A stretch of 64,000 nucleotides of DNA, from NCBI RefSeq assembly GCF_003853415.1, contig NZ_QTPP01000001.1, positions 186,001 through 250,000 of the forward strand, given 5' to 3'. The stretch comes from Burkholderia sp. Bp9142 (lineage in GTDB: Bacteria; Pseudomonadota; Gammaproteobacteria; Burkholderiales; Burkholderiaceae). Below the pieces are notes generated by a model that was given only the letters and a program-made list of their open reading frames with translations, was not told the DNA's origin and did no database searches. Positions 51,566-61,386 of this stretch are shown here, one piece after another (positions within the stretch are counted from its first letter, which is position 1; each line of letters starts with the position of its first letter). The position numbers and the translations under genes were made by a program.

Positions 51566-52684
51566 TCAGATCGTGCGACGCACGAGATGCGGGTTGGGTC
51601 GAGGCATCGAAAAAGCTTCATAGACACCTAACCCGATATCGATCAAACGCGTGTCCGACGACGGCAGGACGGTCGTCCAGCCGAGGCGCGGCGCAGGATC
51701 GGCGCGCCCGATCGAGACGACCGGTTTCGGGACGAATCCGGACGACACCTTCATTCGCACATGCACGTCGGCCTTGATGCCGACATACATCCGAATGAAC
51801 GCCATCAGCTCACGATGCAGCGATGCGCCCGGCAACAGATCGTGCGCCTGCCGCGCGTCGGCAGGTCGCAGCGTGACACGCACCGCCCGACTCCGGTACG
51901 CAATGCGCTTGCCGAGCACGTAACCGCCGCCGAGACCGACACGCCCGGCGTCCTCGTCAGCGGCGGCGGCCGAATTCGTCGACGTCAACGGCCGCTGCTT
52001 GCCCGCGCTCGTCATGACCGCCCAGAATTCGTCGACGCGTACGTCGGCACCCGGCGCGGCCAGCGCGATGACGCCAGCCAGCCCTTCGGACGTCCGCGTG
52101 CGCTGAATCAGCAGACCGAGCAACGCAAGCATGCGCGACGCCGGCAATCCGGCACGCGAAGGCTTGTCGCCCCATCCGAATCCGGCCAGACACAACAGGC
52201 TCCGCGAATAGTCGTCGGTACCGCCGGCCTGGAAACGCTCCGGATAGCGGTATTTCTTCCATGCGCGATACAGCAGCGTCGCGATGCGATGATTGAACGG
52301 GTCGAGAAAGGCCTCGACCGCTTCATGCCCCTCTTCGCGCAGCGCAATCTCGTCGATCGTATGCGACGGCATCGCGGCATCGACGCCGTACAGTCCCATG
52401 AACGTGGTACGTACGGTCGGCGGTGCATCGGGATCGTCACGCTCGACCGCGGCCATCTCGCCTGCGGGAAAGCCCAGGCGCGGACGCGGACGAAACCGCA
52501 CCGGTTCTTGTTCCGGCGTATCGCGCATGCCGAAACCGGGTGTGTCAGGGGCGCTCGCTTCGATGAGCCGACAGAACTGCATGAAGCTCATCTTCGGCGC
52601 ACTCGCCAGCAATGCCGCGACGAATGGCGGAAGTCGTCGCTCGCCGGCCGTCACGATGCCATCCCGATTGAGCGCGTACTTCAT
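51566..52684 (-). CDS. tssG: Type VI secretion baseplate protein TssG
   Basis: A 372-residue protein of the TssG (VasB/ImpH) family: SFMQFCRLIEASAPDTPGFG near the N-terminus, VRFRPRPRLGFPAGEMAAVE, TFMGLYGVDAAMPSHTIDE, and a C-terminal LGWTTVLPSSDTRLIDIGLG. It forms the baseplate wedge with TssF. Its ATG overlaps the tssF stop by 4 bp (ATGA), which fixes the start over a longer frame. Confidence 0.94.
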   Translation of the reverse strand: MKYALNRDGIVTAGERRLPPFVAALLASAPKMSFMQFCRLIEASAPDTPGFGMRDTPEQEPVRFRPRPRLGFPAGEMAAVERDDPDAPPTVRTTFMGLYGVDAAMPSHTIDEIALREEGHEAVEAFLDPFNHRIATLLYRAWKKYRYPERFQAGGTDDYSRSLLCLAGFGWGDKPSRAGLPASRMLALLGLLIQRTRTSEGLAGVIALAAPGADVRVDEFWAVMTSAGKQRPLTSTNSAAAADEDAGRVGLGGGYVLGKRIAYRSRAVRVTLRPADARQAHDLLPGASLHRELMAFIRMYVGIKADVHVRMKVSSGFVPKPVVSIGRADPAPRLGWTTVLPSSDTRLIDIGLGVYEAFSMPRPNPHLVRRTI

Positions 52685-54492
52685 AACGCCGCCCGGCTCG
52701 CCTTGCTGCGCGGCCATTCCGTTCGGACCTGGGCAGGCAGGCTGACGATCGCCAGCTTGGTGAACAGGTTGATCTCCGCATACGCCGCGAAGAACCGATG
52801 CAGCAGCTCGCCGAACAGCATCACGTCACCTTCGCCGGAAAACGCATGCGAATCGAGCGTGACCTCGATCAGCACGCCGCGCTCGACCGCGCCGCCCGAC
52901 ACTTCCTCGATCAATTCCTGAGACACGTGCAGGATGCCCGCGAGCCGGCGCCGGTTCAGCTCGTCGTCCGTCCAGTCGTACAGCGCCAAGGCGCCGCGCA
53001 ACACTTCCGCGTTCATCATCGACAGGAAATTCGGCGCCAGATGCGACAGTACACGCCACTGGAAGCGATCCTCGGTCGGCGGATACAGCGGCATCGTCGG
53101 CGACACGAGATTACGCACGCCGGCGACGCTCTGCGAACTGACCACGACCTCTTCGAGACTCGCCTCCCTCAACCCCTTGCGCGGCAACATCCCGTTCGTG
53201 CCGGTCACGCGCAGGGACAGGCTTTCCTCGGGAAGCGTGTCCATCGTCTCCCATGCATGGCCGCCGAGAATCACCCAGGTTTCGTGCAGCCCCGACATGC
53301 CGGGACGCACCCGTGTATGGAAATAGCGCTCCGGCGCTTCGTGCCGCAGCATGCCGCCGCGATGCCGGAACGTGGCAAACGGCACGTACTCGTATCGCTC
53401 GGCCGTGTCGTGGTCGAACGTCGCAACCGCATCGACGGAATACGTTTCGACATGCTCGCCCTGGTGGCCGGCCGGAACGACGCGATACTCCGTTTCATGA
53501 TGGTCGATCTCGATGGGCTCGGCGTCGAGTTCGAACAGGTTGATGACCGGTGTGCAGAACAGGCGCAGGTTCTCCGCGTTGAAACGCTGATCGGACGGAT
53601 ACGCATGTTTCAGCACGATCTCGAGTTCGAAACGCGTCGCGCCTTCCGGAAGCTTCGTCACATCCAGCCCGCACAGATCGACGAACAGGAACTTCTCGCG
53701 GAACGTAAAGTACTCGAGCAACAGCTGATACCCGGAAAACGCCGCGTCGGCCTTCGGCCACAGCCGTTCTTCCGTCGAAAACCCCGCAGGCTCGATCGTC
53801 ACGGCGGTGAGCGGCACCGGCTCGCCGTCGCGAACTTCCGGGATGCGCCAGTGGATCGCGTCGACCTGTCGCGTCAGCGCGAGATGCATCGCGAATGCGG
53901 TCGGCAAATCCGCGTTCAAATGCAAACGCAGGCGGGACAGATCGGTTTCGTTGCGCAACGCCGAGCCTTCGAGCGCGAAACCGATCCGGATCACCGACCG
54001 GCCGTCATGGCGCACGCCTGGACCGGCATGCGTGATCGCGATCGGCTGGAGCGCAACGGGCTGCGTGGTCCGGTACCGGCACTGAACTGCCCGCGGCGCG
54101 GAACCGTCGCCGCCTGGCGACGGGATATTGACCGGTGCGGACCTGACGGGGATGCCGGCCGGCAGCACTTCGGTCTTTTGAAGCTTCTGCGCGAACGGAA
54201 TCAGCTCGACGATCGACAGCGACGGAATCATTCGCAGATAGTGCGGCCACAACAGGCTGACGAGCCCCTCGGTCAGCTCGGGCAGTTCATCGTCGAGTTT
54301 TTGTCGAAGTCGGCCGGTCAGAAAGGCAAAGCCCTCGAACAGCCGCTCGACGTACGGATCCCGATCGCCGACGCGGTCGAGATTGAGCAGGCGCGCGCGA
54401 TCGGGATGCGCCTTCGCGAATGCCTTGCCGGATTCGCGCAGGTAGCGCATTTCCGCTTCGTAGTAGCGCAGGATGGAATCGTTGTCGTTCAT
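52681..54492 (-). CDS. tssF: Type VI secretion baseplate protein TssF
   Basis: A 603-residue TssF (VasA/ImpG) protein beginning MNDNDSILRYYEAEMRYLRE, with the family blocks AFAKAHPDRARLLNL, DPYVERLFEGFAFLTGRL, LWPHYLRMIPSLSIVEL and the C-terminal GDVMLFGELLHRFFAAYAEI. It pairs with TssG in the baseplate. Its stop overlaps tssG, and it starts nine bases after the tssA stop. Confidence 0.95.
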   Translation of the reverse strand: MNDNDSILRYYEAEMRYLRESGKAFAKAHPDRARLLNLDRVGDRDPYVERLFEGFAFLTGRLRQKLDDELPELTEGLVSLLWPHYLRMIPSLSIVELIPFAQKLQKTEVLPAGIPVRSAPVNIPSPGGDGSAPRAVQCRYRTTQPVALQPIAITHAGPGVRHDGRSVIRIGFALEGSALRNETDLSRLRLHLNADLPTAFAMHLALTRQVDAIHWRIPEVRDGEPVPLTAVTIEPAGFSTEERLWPKADAAFSGYQLLLEYFTFREKFLFVDLCGLDVTKLPEGATRFELEIVLKHAYPSDQRFNAENLRLFCTPVINLFELDAEPIEIDHHETEYRVVPAGHQGEHVETYSVDAVATFDHDTAERYEYVPFATFRHRGGMLRHEAPERYFHTRVRPGMSGLHETWVILGGHAWETMDTLPEESLSLRVTGTNGMLPRKGLREASLEEVVVSSQSVAGVRNLVSPTMPLYPPTEDRFQWRVLSHLAPNFLSMMNAEVLRGALALYDWTDDELNRRRLAGILHVSQELIEEVSGGAVERGVLIEVTLDSHAFSGEGDVMLFGELLHRFFAAYAEINLFTKLAIVSLPAQVRTEWPRSKASRAAL

Positions 54493-54501
54493 GGCGTTTC
54501 G

Positions 54502-56085
54502 TTACGAAAGAGTCAGCGCGCGTGCAGGATCGAGCACCGTCAGTTCGGCCTGCAGCTCGGCGATGCGACGCGTGAGCGCCGGCTTGTCCGCGTCCTTGCG
54601 GTTGCCCAGCGCCTTCAGCACCTTGACCAGTTGCTGCTTGACCTCGAACGTCAGCGCCGGCTCCCAGCGCATCAACGGCAACGATCGTGACGATGCATCG
54701 AGTTCGGCAAGGAGAGCGAGGGCCGCGTCGGGGCGGCCGGCGTGATCGGCCAGCCGGGCCATCACGAGCCGCTGCAGGTAGCGATGTCGATCGGTTTTCA
54801 TGCCGGGTAGCGCCTCGAGCCATGCGAAGGCAGTCTCGACACCTTCGCGTGACGTCAGTTCGCGGGCCTGCGTCTCGATTTCCGGCCAGTCGCCGGCGGC
54901 ATCGGCCTCGCTGTCTGCCGAGACGGGCAGCGGGGCGACCGCCTCCCCCGCCTCGAGGTCGCGCACGACCGCATGCCGTGCAATCCATTCGAGTGTCGTG
55001 TCGTCGGAGAATGGCGTTCCATCGCTGAATGCCAGCCGTTCGATACCCGGCAGTCTCTCGAGGAACAGCGCGAAGTCGGCGCGCAGCAGTTCGCGCCATG
55101 CGCTGTACGGCGTACCGACGTGGTCGAGCGCGACGTGCTGAAAGTACTGCAGGTCGAACCACAGATGATTCACGCCTTCCATGAACGCCCCCTCGACACG
55201 CTCCAGCAGCTCGTGCCAGTGCTTCTGCAGCACGAGGCGCTTCATCTGCTGACGCAACTCGGCGCGTGGCGGCGCCAGACGCGTATGCGACGCGGCATCC
55301 GACGGCGGCACGTCGTGCAGCGTGTCCCAGCGAATGCTTCGCACGAGCCGCACCGAGGGCAAATAGCCGTTTTCCTGATCCCTGAGCCACGCCGACATCG
55401 AGCGAGCCTGCTCGAGCAGGTCGCGCGCCGAAGTGATGGCGCCGCTCGACATGGACGCGAAAGCAGCCTTCGGGGCAGGCAATGCGTGTGGATCCGTGCC
55501 TCGAACCGGCTCCTCCTTGCGCTCGAAGCGAGTAACCAGCGGCTGCAAATTCGGGCGAGCGGCGTCCTGCCAGTTTCCCGTTTGTTCGATGAGCTCGTCG
55601 AGCGCGGCCAACGTACGCTCGAGATCGGCTTGCGCAAAGTCGCCGCGTGCGTCCAGCGCCTCGGTCACGCGGGCGGTTGCCAGCATTTCCAGCGCTGCCC
55701 GCTTCGCTTCGGCCCGTGCGGGCAGCACGGCTTCGCCGAACCGGTCGACGAGTGACGCGGCGAGTTCGAGCCCGTCGGCGAATCCCGCCGGCCCATCCTG
55801 GCGCAGCCGCGCAAATGCGTAGTAACCGACCAGACGAAGATCCTTGCCGGTTTCCTTGAGAAGCTGTTCGCATGCGCGAACGATCAGCCCGTCGTCGATT
55901 CCCGACAGCTTGGTCGCTTCGTCCTTCAGTGCGAAGAATGCGTCCTCGTAGCCGGGATCGCGGCCGTACGCGTGCTCGCCCGGTATAGGCGCGAGCCATG
56001 CCGACCAGGTGGACTGACGAGATGCGCGAAGCGAATCGATGCGGGAACCGCCGACGAGTGTCTTGACGAAATGGGCGAGCGTCAT
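54502..56085 (-). CDS. tssA: Type VI secretion protein TssA (ImpA/VasJ type)
   Basis: A 527-residue TssA. The ImpA_N domain is around residues 25-150 (WSAWLAPIPGEHAYGRDPGY; FFALKDEATKLSGID; GYYAFARLRQDGPAGFADGL), and the C-terminal part contains the VasJ-like repeats (KRLVLQKHWHELLERVEGAF; WFDLQYFQHVALDHVG). It would prime or cap the tail. The C-terminal domain type places it in a TssA class distinct from the short Pseudomonas TssA1. It is eight bases after the tssM stop. Confidence 0.9.
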   Translation of the reverse strand: MTLAHFVKTLVGGSRIDSLRASRQSTWSAWLAPIPGEHAYGRDPGYEDAFFALKDEATKLSGIDDGLIVRACEQLLKETGKDLRLVGYYAFARLRQDGPAGFADGLELAASLVDRFGEAVLPARAEAKRAALEMLATARVTEALDARGDFAQADLERTLAALDELIEQTGNWQDAARPNLQPLVTRFERKEEPVRGTDPHALPAPKAAFASMSSGAITSARDLLEQARSMSAWLRDQENGYLPSVRLVRSIRWDTLHDVPPSDAASHTRLAPPRAELRQQMKRLVLQKHWHELLERVEGAFMEGVNHLWFDLQYFQHVALDHVGTPYSAWRELLRADFALFLERLPGIERLAFSDGTPFSDDTTLEWIARHAVVRDLEAGEAVAPLPVSADSEADAAGDWPEIETQARELTSREGVETAFAWLEALPGMKTDRHRYLQRLVMARLADHAGRPDAALALLAELDASSRSLPLMRWEPALTFEVKQQLVKVLKALGNRKDADKPALTRRIAELQAELTVLDPARALTLS

Positions 56086-56093
56086 GGCCGTTC

Positions 56094-59000
56094 TCAAAAC
56101 GCAAATGCATCGCCCAACAACCGGAGGGCGTGTCCAAAGGGTCTCGATGGCTCGTCGGCGGACATTGAAGTCGTCGCCAACGACGATACCGCCATGCCCG
56201 GATGGGTCCCGGGTTGCTTCGTGCCGGACGAGACAGGTTGCACGTCCGGTCGAGCCAATTGCGTCGCCGCGGATCGACGCGGTGCCGGTTGCGACATCTC
56301 GGTCATCGGCGCATCCCGCATCGACATGACACCCGGGAGCCCGGGCGGCAGCGGCACGGCAGCGTGCTTTGCCGCAGCGATCGCCGCCGCGGGCAACGGC
56401 GGCGGACTGGCCGTCGAACCCTTCGGCCCGACGCTCGTCGCGCCGGTCATGAAAATCCGTGCCGGCAACGCGAAATTGCGAAGCTGGAGCACATCGAGCG
56501 GCCCGGCACCCGCCTCGCTGCGCAACTGCACGCTCAGCGCAATACCCTGGCTCGTGTCCGGCGTCCACGTCAGCAAATAACGTGCGTTGTCTTGTTGCGT
56601 GACCTTCGCTCGTTCCAGCAGCCGGATCAGGCCGAAGCGCCCTTGTGAATCGAGCGCGGTACGCAATCCGCCCTGCTCGGTCCGCCACGCGATATGCGCC
56701 CGGTTTTCGAGCGACTGGCCGGGCCATTCGAACGGCGTCCATTCCTGCTTCTGGTTGAAGTAGTGCAATTCGCGGCCGGACAGCACGAATCGCATGTCGG
56801 TGACACCCGGCGTCGGCACCGCCTGCAATTCGTAGCGCACGCGCGCATCGCCGGACGGGAACAGCACCGTCGACGTGCGCGTGAGCTTGTTCAGGCCGGT
56901 CAGGAAGACGGGATCGATCGCCAGTGCACCGGAATCGGCCCCCTGCGAAGCAACCCAGCGGTCGCCCTGGCGCTCGACGACACCGGCCAGCTGCGACGTC
57001 ACGAACTGCGCGATCACGCCGCTATCCGGACGCATGAAGCGCGCCATCTCGGGTAGCGACGCGTCGTTGTCGGAGTCGGCGAACGGATAGCGGCCGCCGA
57101 AGGTCTTGTTCCAGTCGGCCAGGATCGCGGTGCGCCAGATTTCGTTCAGGCTCGACGCGGCGGGCTGCACGATGACCTGCCATGCCTGATCGAACGGCGC
57201 ACGGAACAGTGCGCCGAAACCGGACCACTGTTCGCCGAGGCTTGCGGCGACACGATTCGCGTAGTCGCGGCTGTCGGCGATGTCGGAGGTCTTGCCTTGC
57301 AACACCGACTGTGCGGCCAATCGAGCAACGGCGTCCGGGTCGGCGCTGGAGACGATTTGCGAGGTCTTCAGGCGCATGGCCGTGATGCGCTCCAGATAGC
57401 GGGCAAGGCTCAGGTCGCCCGTCGCGGCCATTTGAGCGCTGGCCACCTTGCCGTTGGCCGGCATGCCCAAGGCGAGATCGCTGCCGGTCAGGCGCAGGAT
57501 CGGGCCGAACGCGGCGGCCAGCGGGGCGAGTTGCGGTTTGGCCTGCTTCGAAGGATCTTTCTCGTCGGCGCCGACGAGCTGTTGGGCCTTGCTGATCAGC
57601 GTGTCGGACAACGATTGCGTGCTGGCGCCCGTCCCCGCCTGGTAGACGATCGCATTCATCAACGCGACGAGCGGCGAGCGTTGCGGATCGCCGAGCAAGG
57701 TCAATTGATCGGCGGTAGCAGACAGCGTGGACGCGGGTTGCCAGCGCACGCTGTTGAGGAACTGGGCCCAGGCGCGTGCGTAGTCGTCGAAGTAGCGTTG
57801 GCGCAATTGGGTCTTCAGGGTGGATGAGGACTGGCCGGCGGCTTGGGCATCGGAGAGGACCCAGTCAACGGCGACGTCGTCGTGTTCGCCTGCTTCGTCG
57901 ATCGCCTTCGATATGCGGTCGTCCCATGCGGCTCGCGTGAAGACGCCAGGCACGGTCGCCGATGCGTTGAAAAGGCCTCGGCTTGACACATCGCCGAGCA
58001 GCGTTGCGAGCGATACGGGCGGATACTTCGGTGCCGCGTCGTCGAGGATGTGCTGATAGATCGCGTCCGACGAGTTCTGGATGCCCCGCACACCGATCAC
58101 CGTCTGCCGTGTTGACGCAACCAGCCCGAGGTCGGGCACGATCGGCTGAAATCTGCCTTGCTGCAAGTGGCTCGTGAAGAACGCGATAGCGTGCTGACGT
58201 AAATCCTCCCAGGTACCCGCCGACAGCGACGAATTGCTCGGGTGCGCAGGCATCGACGTCGCCATGAGCTGCGGTGTCAGGAATGCCGCCACGGCACGCT
58301 CGGGCTTCGCAAGCATCATGTAGGCCTTGAGCGTGTCATAGGCAGCCTGTACCTGCGCGTTGCCGCCGCTGGCAATCTCGGCGTCCGACAGCGATGCGAG
58401 TTGATGGAGGCGCGCCTCGAGCTTCTGACGGATCGGTGCAACGAGGATGCGGTTCGCTGCGACGGAGTAGCCCGGCCATATCATGCCCAGCAACAACCCG
58501 TCACGATTCATGCCGAACCTTGATGTCCAGGGCGCTCCGGCACGCAGATGCTCCTCCAGCGTCTCGATCTGCCGGTCCAGGCTATCGAGGGCTTGCATGG
58601 CCACGGCGCGATCTCGAGCCGCGTTGAGCTTGGTGAATGTCGCCGCGATGTCCACGATCCTGGCGCGATTGCCGAACCCGGAAAACATCGCGCCCATGAT
58701 CCAGCAGCAGACGAAGATTGTCGCGAGTCCAGCGGCTGCGACCGACCATGAGAAGCCGACTCGCCACCCGCCGATCTTGCGGCCGTGCTCACCAGCGGCT
58801 TGCCATATCGTTCGATGTCGAAGCACCGGTACCTGCTGGCCGTCGCTCGCCCCGTCGGGAATCGACGCCAGTAATTCCCGCTCCGCAAACAACGGCGCAA
58901 ACAACACGCCATGAATTTCCTGTCGCCAGACGCGCGATTCACCGGCTTTCGTCACGAATTCCGAAAGCGCACTTCGGCGCACCGAAATGTGCTGTGACAG

Positions 59001-59831
59001 TCTGGCCCGGTAACTATCCAAAACGTCCTTGGCGAGGGACGCAACGCCCGTGTCGGCGAGGTCGACCGAAAGCCGTTGCAACCGCTCGTCGACTTCGTCG
59101 ACGCCCACGCGCCGGTTCCCCCAGGTGAAACCAATCGCCTCGTCGATACTTGACGATTCGCCACCAAAATCGGTAACGCCCAGCAGGTATGTCGGCGACG
59201 CCCAGCGCAACGCACGCGCATGGCGGGCGAGTTGACCGGCAAGCGTGTGAACGTCGAACGTTCCGACTGCGGCGCTACGGTCGGGTGCTATCGCCACGGT
59301 TGCATCGACCGGTCGGCGGCGGCGCAGGCGCCGGATCTGATCGAGCCATCCGGTATCGAGCTCGTCGCCTTTTTGCGTCGCATAAAGCAGCACCACGTCG
59401 CCGGTGACGGCATATCCGGTGTCGACGATGCCCGGTGCCAATCTCTTGACAAGCGGCTCCTCGCCGACGATCAGCACCCACCGTTCACGATAGCGCCACG
59501 GCCAGCCATGGCGTTCGACCAGCGTGCGCTTGAGCATTTCCGCTCGGACCCGTGCGTAATCGGTCTGGCCTTCGTTGGAAGTCGGGGATATGCGGTGACC
59601 ACGGTCGTGCAGCCATTTCCGCACTGCACGCCATGCGTCGGCGCCCCGTGATGATTCGGCGTGACGAAAGGCCAGTACCAGGATCACGAATGTGATACTC
59701 AGCACCGCGATGGCGGTCCCGCGCTCTGCCGGGGTCAAACCGACGGAATGCGGTCGCATCCAGACAAACAGTCCGGCCAGGACGACCGCGATAAAGGATC
59801 CGAGTAAATCGATATTGAATTTCCGGTTCAT
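56094..59831 (-). CDS. tssM: Type VI secretion membrane protein TssM (IcmF), lacking Walker A
   Basis: A 1245-residue IcmF/TssM protein. Hydrophobic segments at ~9-25 (LLGSFIAVVLAGLFVWM) and ~40-56, then a cytoplasmic domain, a third TM at ~365-385 (GLATIFVCCWIMGAMFSGF), and a long periplasmic region ending in the TssM C-terminal domain. Where the IcmF P-loop is expected (WPWRYRERWVLIVGEEP, ~95-115) there is no G-x4-GK-S/T motif. It bridges inner membrane and TssJ. It overlaps the upstream membrane-protein gene by 4 bp. The periplasmic part holds the usual AQFLNSVRWQPASTLSATA region. Confidence 0.92.
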   Translation of the reverse strand: MNRKFNIDLLGSFIAVVLAGLFVWMRPHSVGLTPAERGTAIAVLSITFVILVLAFRHAESSRGADAWRAVRKWLHDRGHRISPTSNEGQTDYARVRAEMLKRTLVERHGWPWRYRERWVLIVGEEPLVKRLAPGIVDTGYAVTGDVVLLYATQKGDELDTGWLDQIRRLRRRRPVDATVAIAPDRSAAVGTFDVHTLAGQLARHARALRWASPTYLLGVTDFGGESSSIDEAIGFTWGNRRVGVDEVDERLQRLSVDLADTGVASLAKDVLDSYRARLSQHISVRRSALSEFVTKAGESRVWRQEIHGVLFAPLFAERELLASIPDGASDGQQVPVLRHRTIWQAAGEHGRKIGGWRVGFSWSVAAAGLATIFVCCWIMGAMFSGFGNRARIVDIAATFTKLNAARDRAVAMQALDSLDRQIETLEEHLRAGAPWTSRFGMNRDGLLLGMIWPGYSVAANRILVAPIRQKLEARLHQLASLSDAEIASGGNAQVQAAYDTLKAYMMLAKPERAVAAFLTPQLMATSMPAHPSNSSLSAGTWEDLRQHAIAFFTSHLQQGRFQPIVPDLGLVASTRQTVIGVRGIQNSSDAIYQHILDDAAPKYPPVSLATLLGDVSSRGLFNASATVPGVFTRAAWDDRISKAIDEAGEHDDVAVDWVLSDAQAAGQSSSTLKTQLRQRYFDDYARAWAQFLNSVRWQPASTLSATADQLTLLGDPQRSPLVALMNAIVYQAGTGASTQSLSDTLISKAQQLVGADEKDPSKQAKPQLAPLAAAFGPILRLTGSDLALGMPANGKVASAQMAATGDLSLARYLERITAMRLKTSQIVSSADPDAVARLAAQSVLQGKTSDIADSRDYANRVAASLGEQWSGFGALFRAPFDQAWQVIVQPAASSLNEIWRTAILADWNKTFGGRYPFADSDNDASLPEMARFMRPDSGVIAQFVTSQLAGVVERQGDRWVASQGADSGALAIDPVFLTGLNKLTRTSTVLFPSGDARVRYELQAVPTPGVTDMRFVLSGRELHYFNQKQEWTPFEWPGQSLENRAHIAWRTEQGGLRTALDSQGRFGLIRLLERAKVTQQDNARYLLTWTPDTSQGIALSVQLRSEAGAGPLDVLQLRNFALPARIFMTGATSVGPKGSTASPPPLPAAAIAAAKHAAVPLPPGLPGVMSMRDAPMTEMSQPAPRRSAATQLARPDVQPVSSGTKQPGTHPGMAVSSLATTSMSADEPSRPFGHALRLLGDAFAF

Positions 59832-61111
59832 GCCAGCGCGTGTGTTTTCTTTGATTCGTTATCGATAACCGTCGTCACTGCGACGAACGTACGGTCTTCC
59901 AGACGTTGTGCAACAAGTTGCGACGTCGACGACGCTTTGGTTTGGTGCAAAGCGCAGGCCGCCGCAAGCCAGCCGGCCGAAGCGCCCACATGTCCAACCG
60001 TGCGGTTCAGATCGAATTCCCGTGCTGCTTCGCCGCTCGCCTTTTCCTGCCCCACCTGCCGAAGCGTGGCGTGCAAACGGCCGACGGTTTGCCCGTCGAA
60101 TCCAGTCGTCCATAAAGCGCCGATCGCCCCCGGATCGACGCTTCCCCAGCGAAGCGCATAAGTCAACGCATGATCAAGGTCTCCGTCGCTTGACATCCGC
60201 GGCCTATGCAAGGCTGCCACGGGCTGCAACCTGAATCGCGATGCAACCGGTACCGAAGCCAGCAACAAGCCGACACCCGCCTCCGCTGTACCGTCGGCCG
60301 GTTCCTCGGCGATCACGTTCCTCAGCGTGATGGAGATGACCAGTGACGCACGGCGCGTCAGCGGCCCTCGTTCATCGTCGAGCCATGAATCGATCGCCAT
60401 CAAATCCAGGGATTCCGGTGCCCGGTCCGCATGAGCGGACCGAAATTTGCGGTCGCTCCATTTCTTGCGCCATAGCTCGATCGCATCCATCTCCCCGGTG
60501 TAGCCGGATACATCGAGCCACACGCGAAGCGGCAATTCTGCCGGGACAACCGAAATCGATGCACTCAAGTCGTTCAGCAACCGACCGTAAAGCCAGTCGA
60601 GGACGATCTCCTGACGTTCGGAATCGTTTTTGGCCAGACGTGCATCGATCGGCGCGAGCCATCGAGCCTTCATCGACCCGTTTTCCTCGTGCGTCGATGC
60701 CCTTGCGTCCAGCTTCAAGGTTCCGGCGACGATCGCGTCGACGTCGTTTTCCACGTCGTTTTCCGTCACGCAAATGGCGGTACCCAGAACGAGCACCGGA
60801 ACGCTTTCCCTCTCGAACGCGCTTTCCGTATATTGCTTGCAGGCTGCGTTCCATGCATGCACGCGCAGACGGCGCCCCTCGTACATGCTGAAGGGCCGGG
60901 ATGCGACGAGCGCCGCGAACCCGACCGGATAAACCGTCACGCTGACCCAGAACCACGGTGTCCGCGTCGGCTCCGCGGGTGGCCAAAGGATCAGCACGGC
61001 GAACACCCCGAGCAAGGTCAGCACCAGGAAAACGATCGTCCATACGAACCGGGATGGCGGCGTGTCCGGAATCGGCTCTTCAGGCGGCAGCCTGGAAAAA
61101 TCCAGCGCCAC
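59828..61111 (-). CDS. T6SS-associated membrane protein of unknown function
   Basis: A 427-residue protein with two N-terminal hydrophobic helices at ~22-45 (FVWTIVFLVLTLLGVFAVLI) and ~50-70, then a large soluble domain without a recognised fold. It contains AVTVYP-type membrane-flank residues and a Trp-rich region (YGRLLNDLSASISVVPAELP). It sits between PAAR and tssM, and its stop overlaps the tssM ATG by 4 bp, which argues for a structural or accessory part of this T6SS. It does not match TssL, TssK or TssE. Confidence 0.7.
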   Translation of the reverse strand: MALDFSRLPPEEPIPDTPPSRFVWTIVFLVLTLLGVFAVLILWPPAEPTRTPWFWVSVTVYPVGFAALVASRPFSMYEGRRLRVHAWNAACKQYTESAFERESVPVLVLGTAICVTENDVENDVDAIVAGTLKLDARASTHEENGSMKARWLAPIDARLAKNDSERQEIVLDWLYGRLLNDLSASISVVPAELPLRVWLDVSGYTGEMDAIELWRKKWSDRKFRSAHADRAPESLDLMAIDSWLDDERGPLTRRASLVISITLRNVIAEEPADGTAEAGVGLLLASVPVASRFRLQPVAALHRPRMSSDGDLDHALTYALRWGSVDPGAIGALWTTGFDGQTVGRLHATLRQVGQEKASGEAAREFDLNRTVGHVGASAGWLAAACALHQTKASSTSQLVAQRLEDRTFVAVTTVIDNESKKTHALA

Positions 61112-61114
61112 GGC

Positions 61115-61372
61115 TCAGTAGCGCCCGCTGTCGGGAAGCGAAGAAATCAACCGGCAGCCGCACTCGCAAGGATCATCGTGCTGTGCGACTTCGCGATCGT
61201 CGTCGAACGCACCCGACGTTGCTGTTGCGATCCGGTTATTGCCATGCCTGGGACACGTCACGGGATCGTGAACGCGCGCAATGGGACGGTTCATGAAAGA
61301 ACAGGTAGCCGAGCCGGCCGTTACGTTACCGCCGCCCGTATGACGATCTCCTACCCGAATGATGCCTGCCAT
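61115..61372 (-). CDS. PAAR-domain protein (T6SS spike tip)
   Basis: An 85-residue PAAR protein: MAGIIRVGDRHTGGGNVTAG, then CPRHGNNRIATATSGAF. The pattern of one CSF and a later CPRH...CECG provides the histidine/cysteine ligands expected for the tip metal. It would sit on VgrG at the end of the T6SS tail. The ATG at 61372 has CGAGGA eight bases upstream; this start lies 14 bases beyond the stop of the Tle1-like gene, so the two overlap by one codon boundary and are co-transcribed. No C-terminal toxin domain is attached. Confidence 0.9.
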   Translation of the reverse strand: MAGIIRVGDRHTGGGNVTAGSATCSFMNRPIARVHDPVTCPRHGNNRIATATSGAFDDDREVAQHDDPCECGCRLISSLPDSGRY

Positions 61373-61386
61373 ATCTATCCTCGAAT

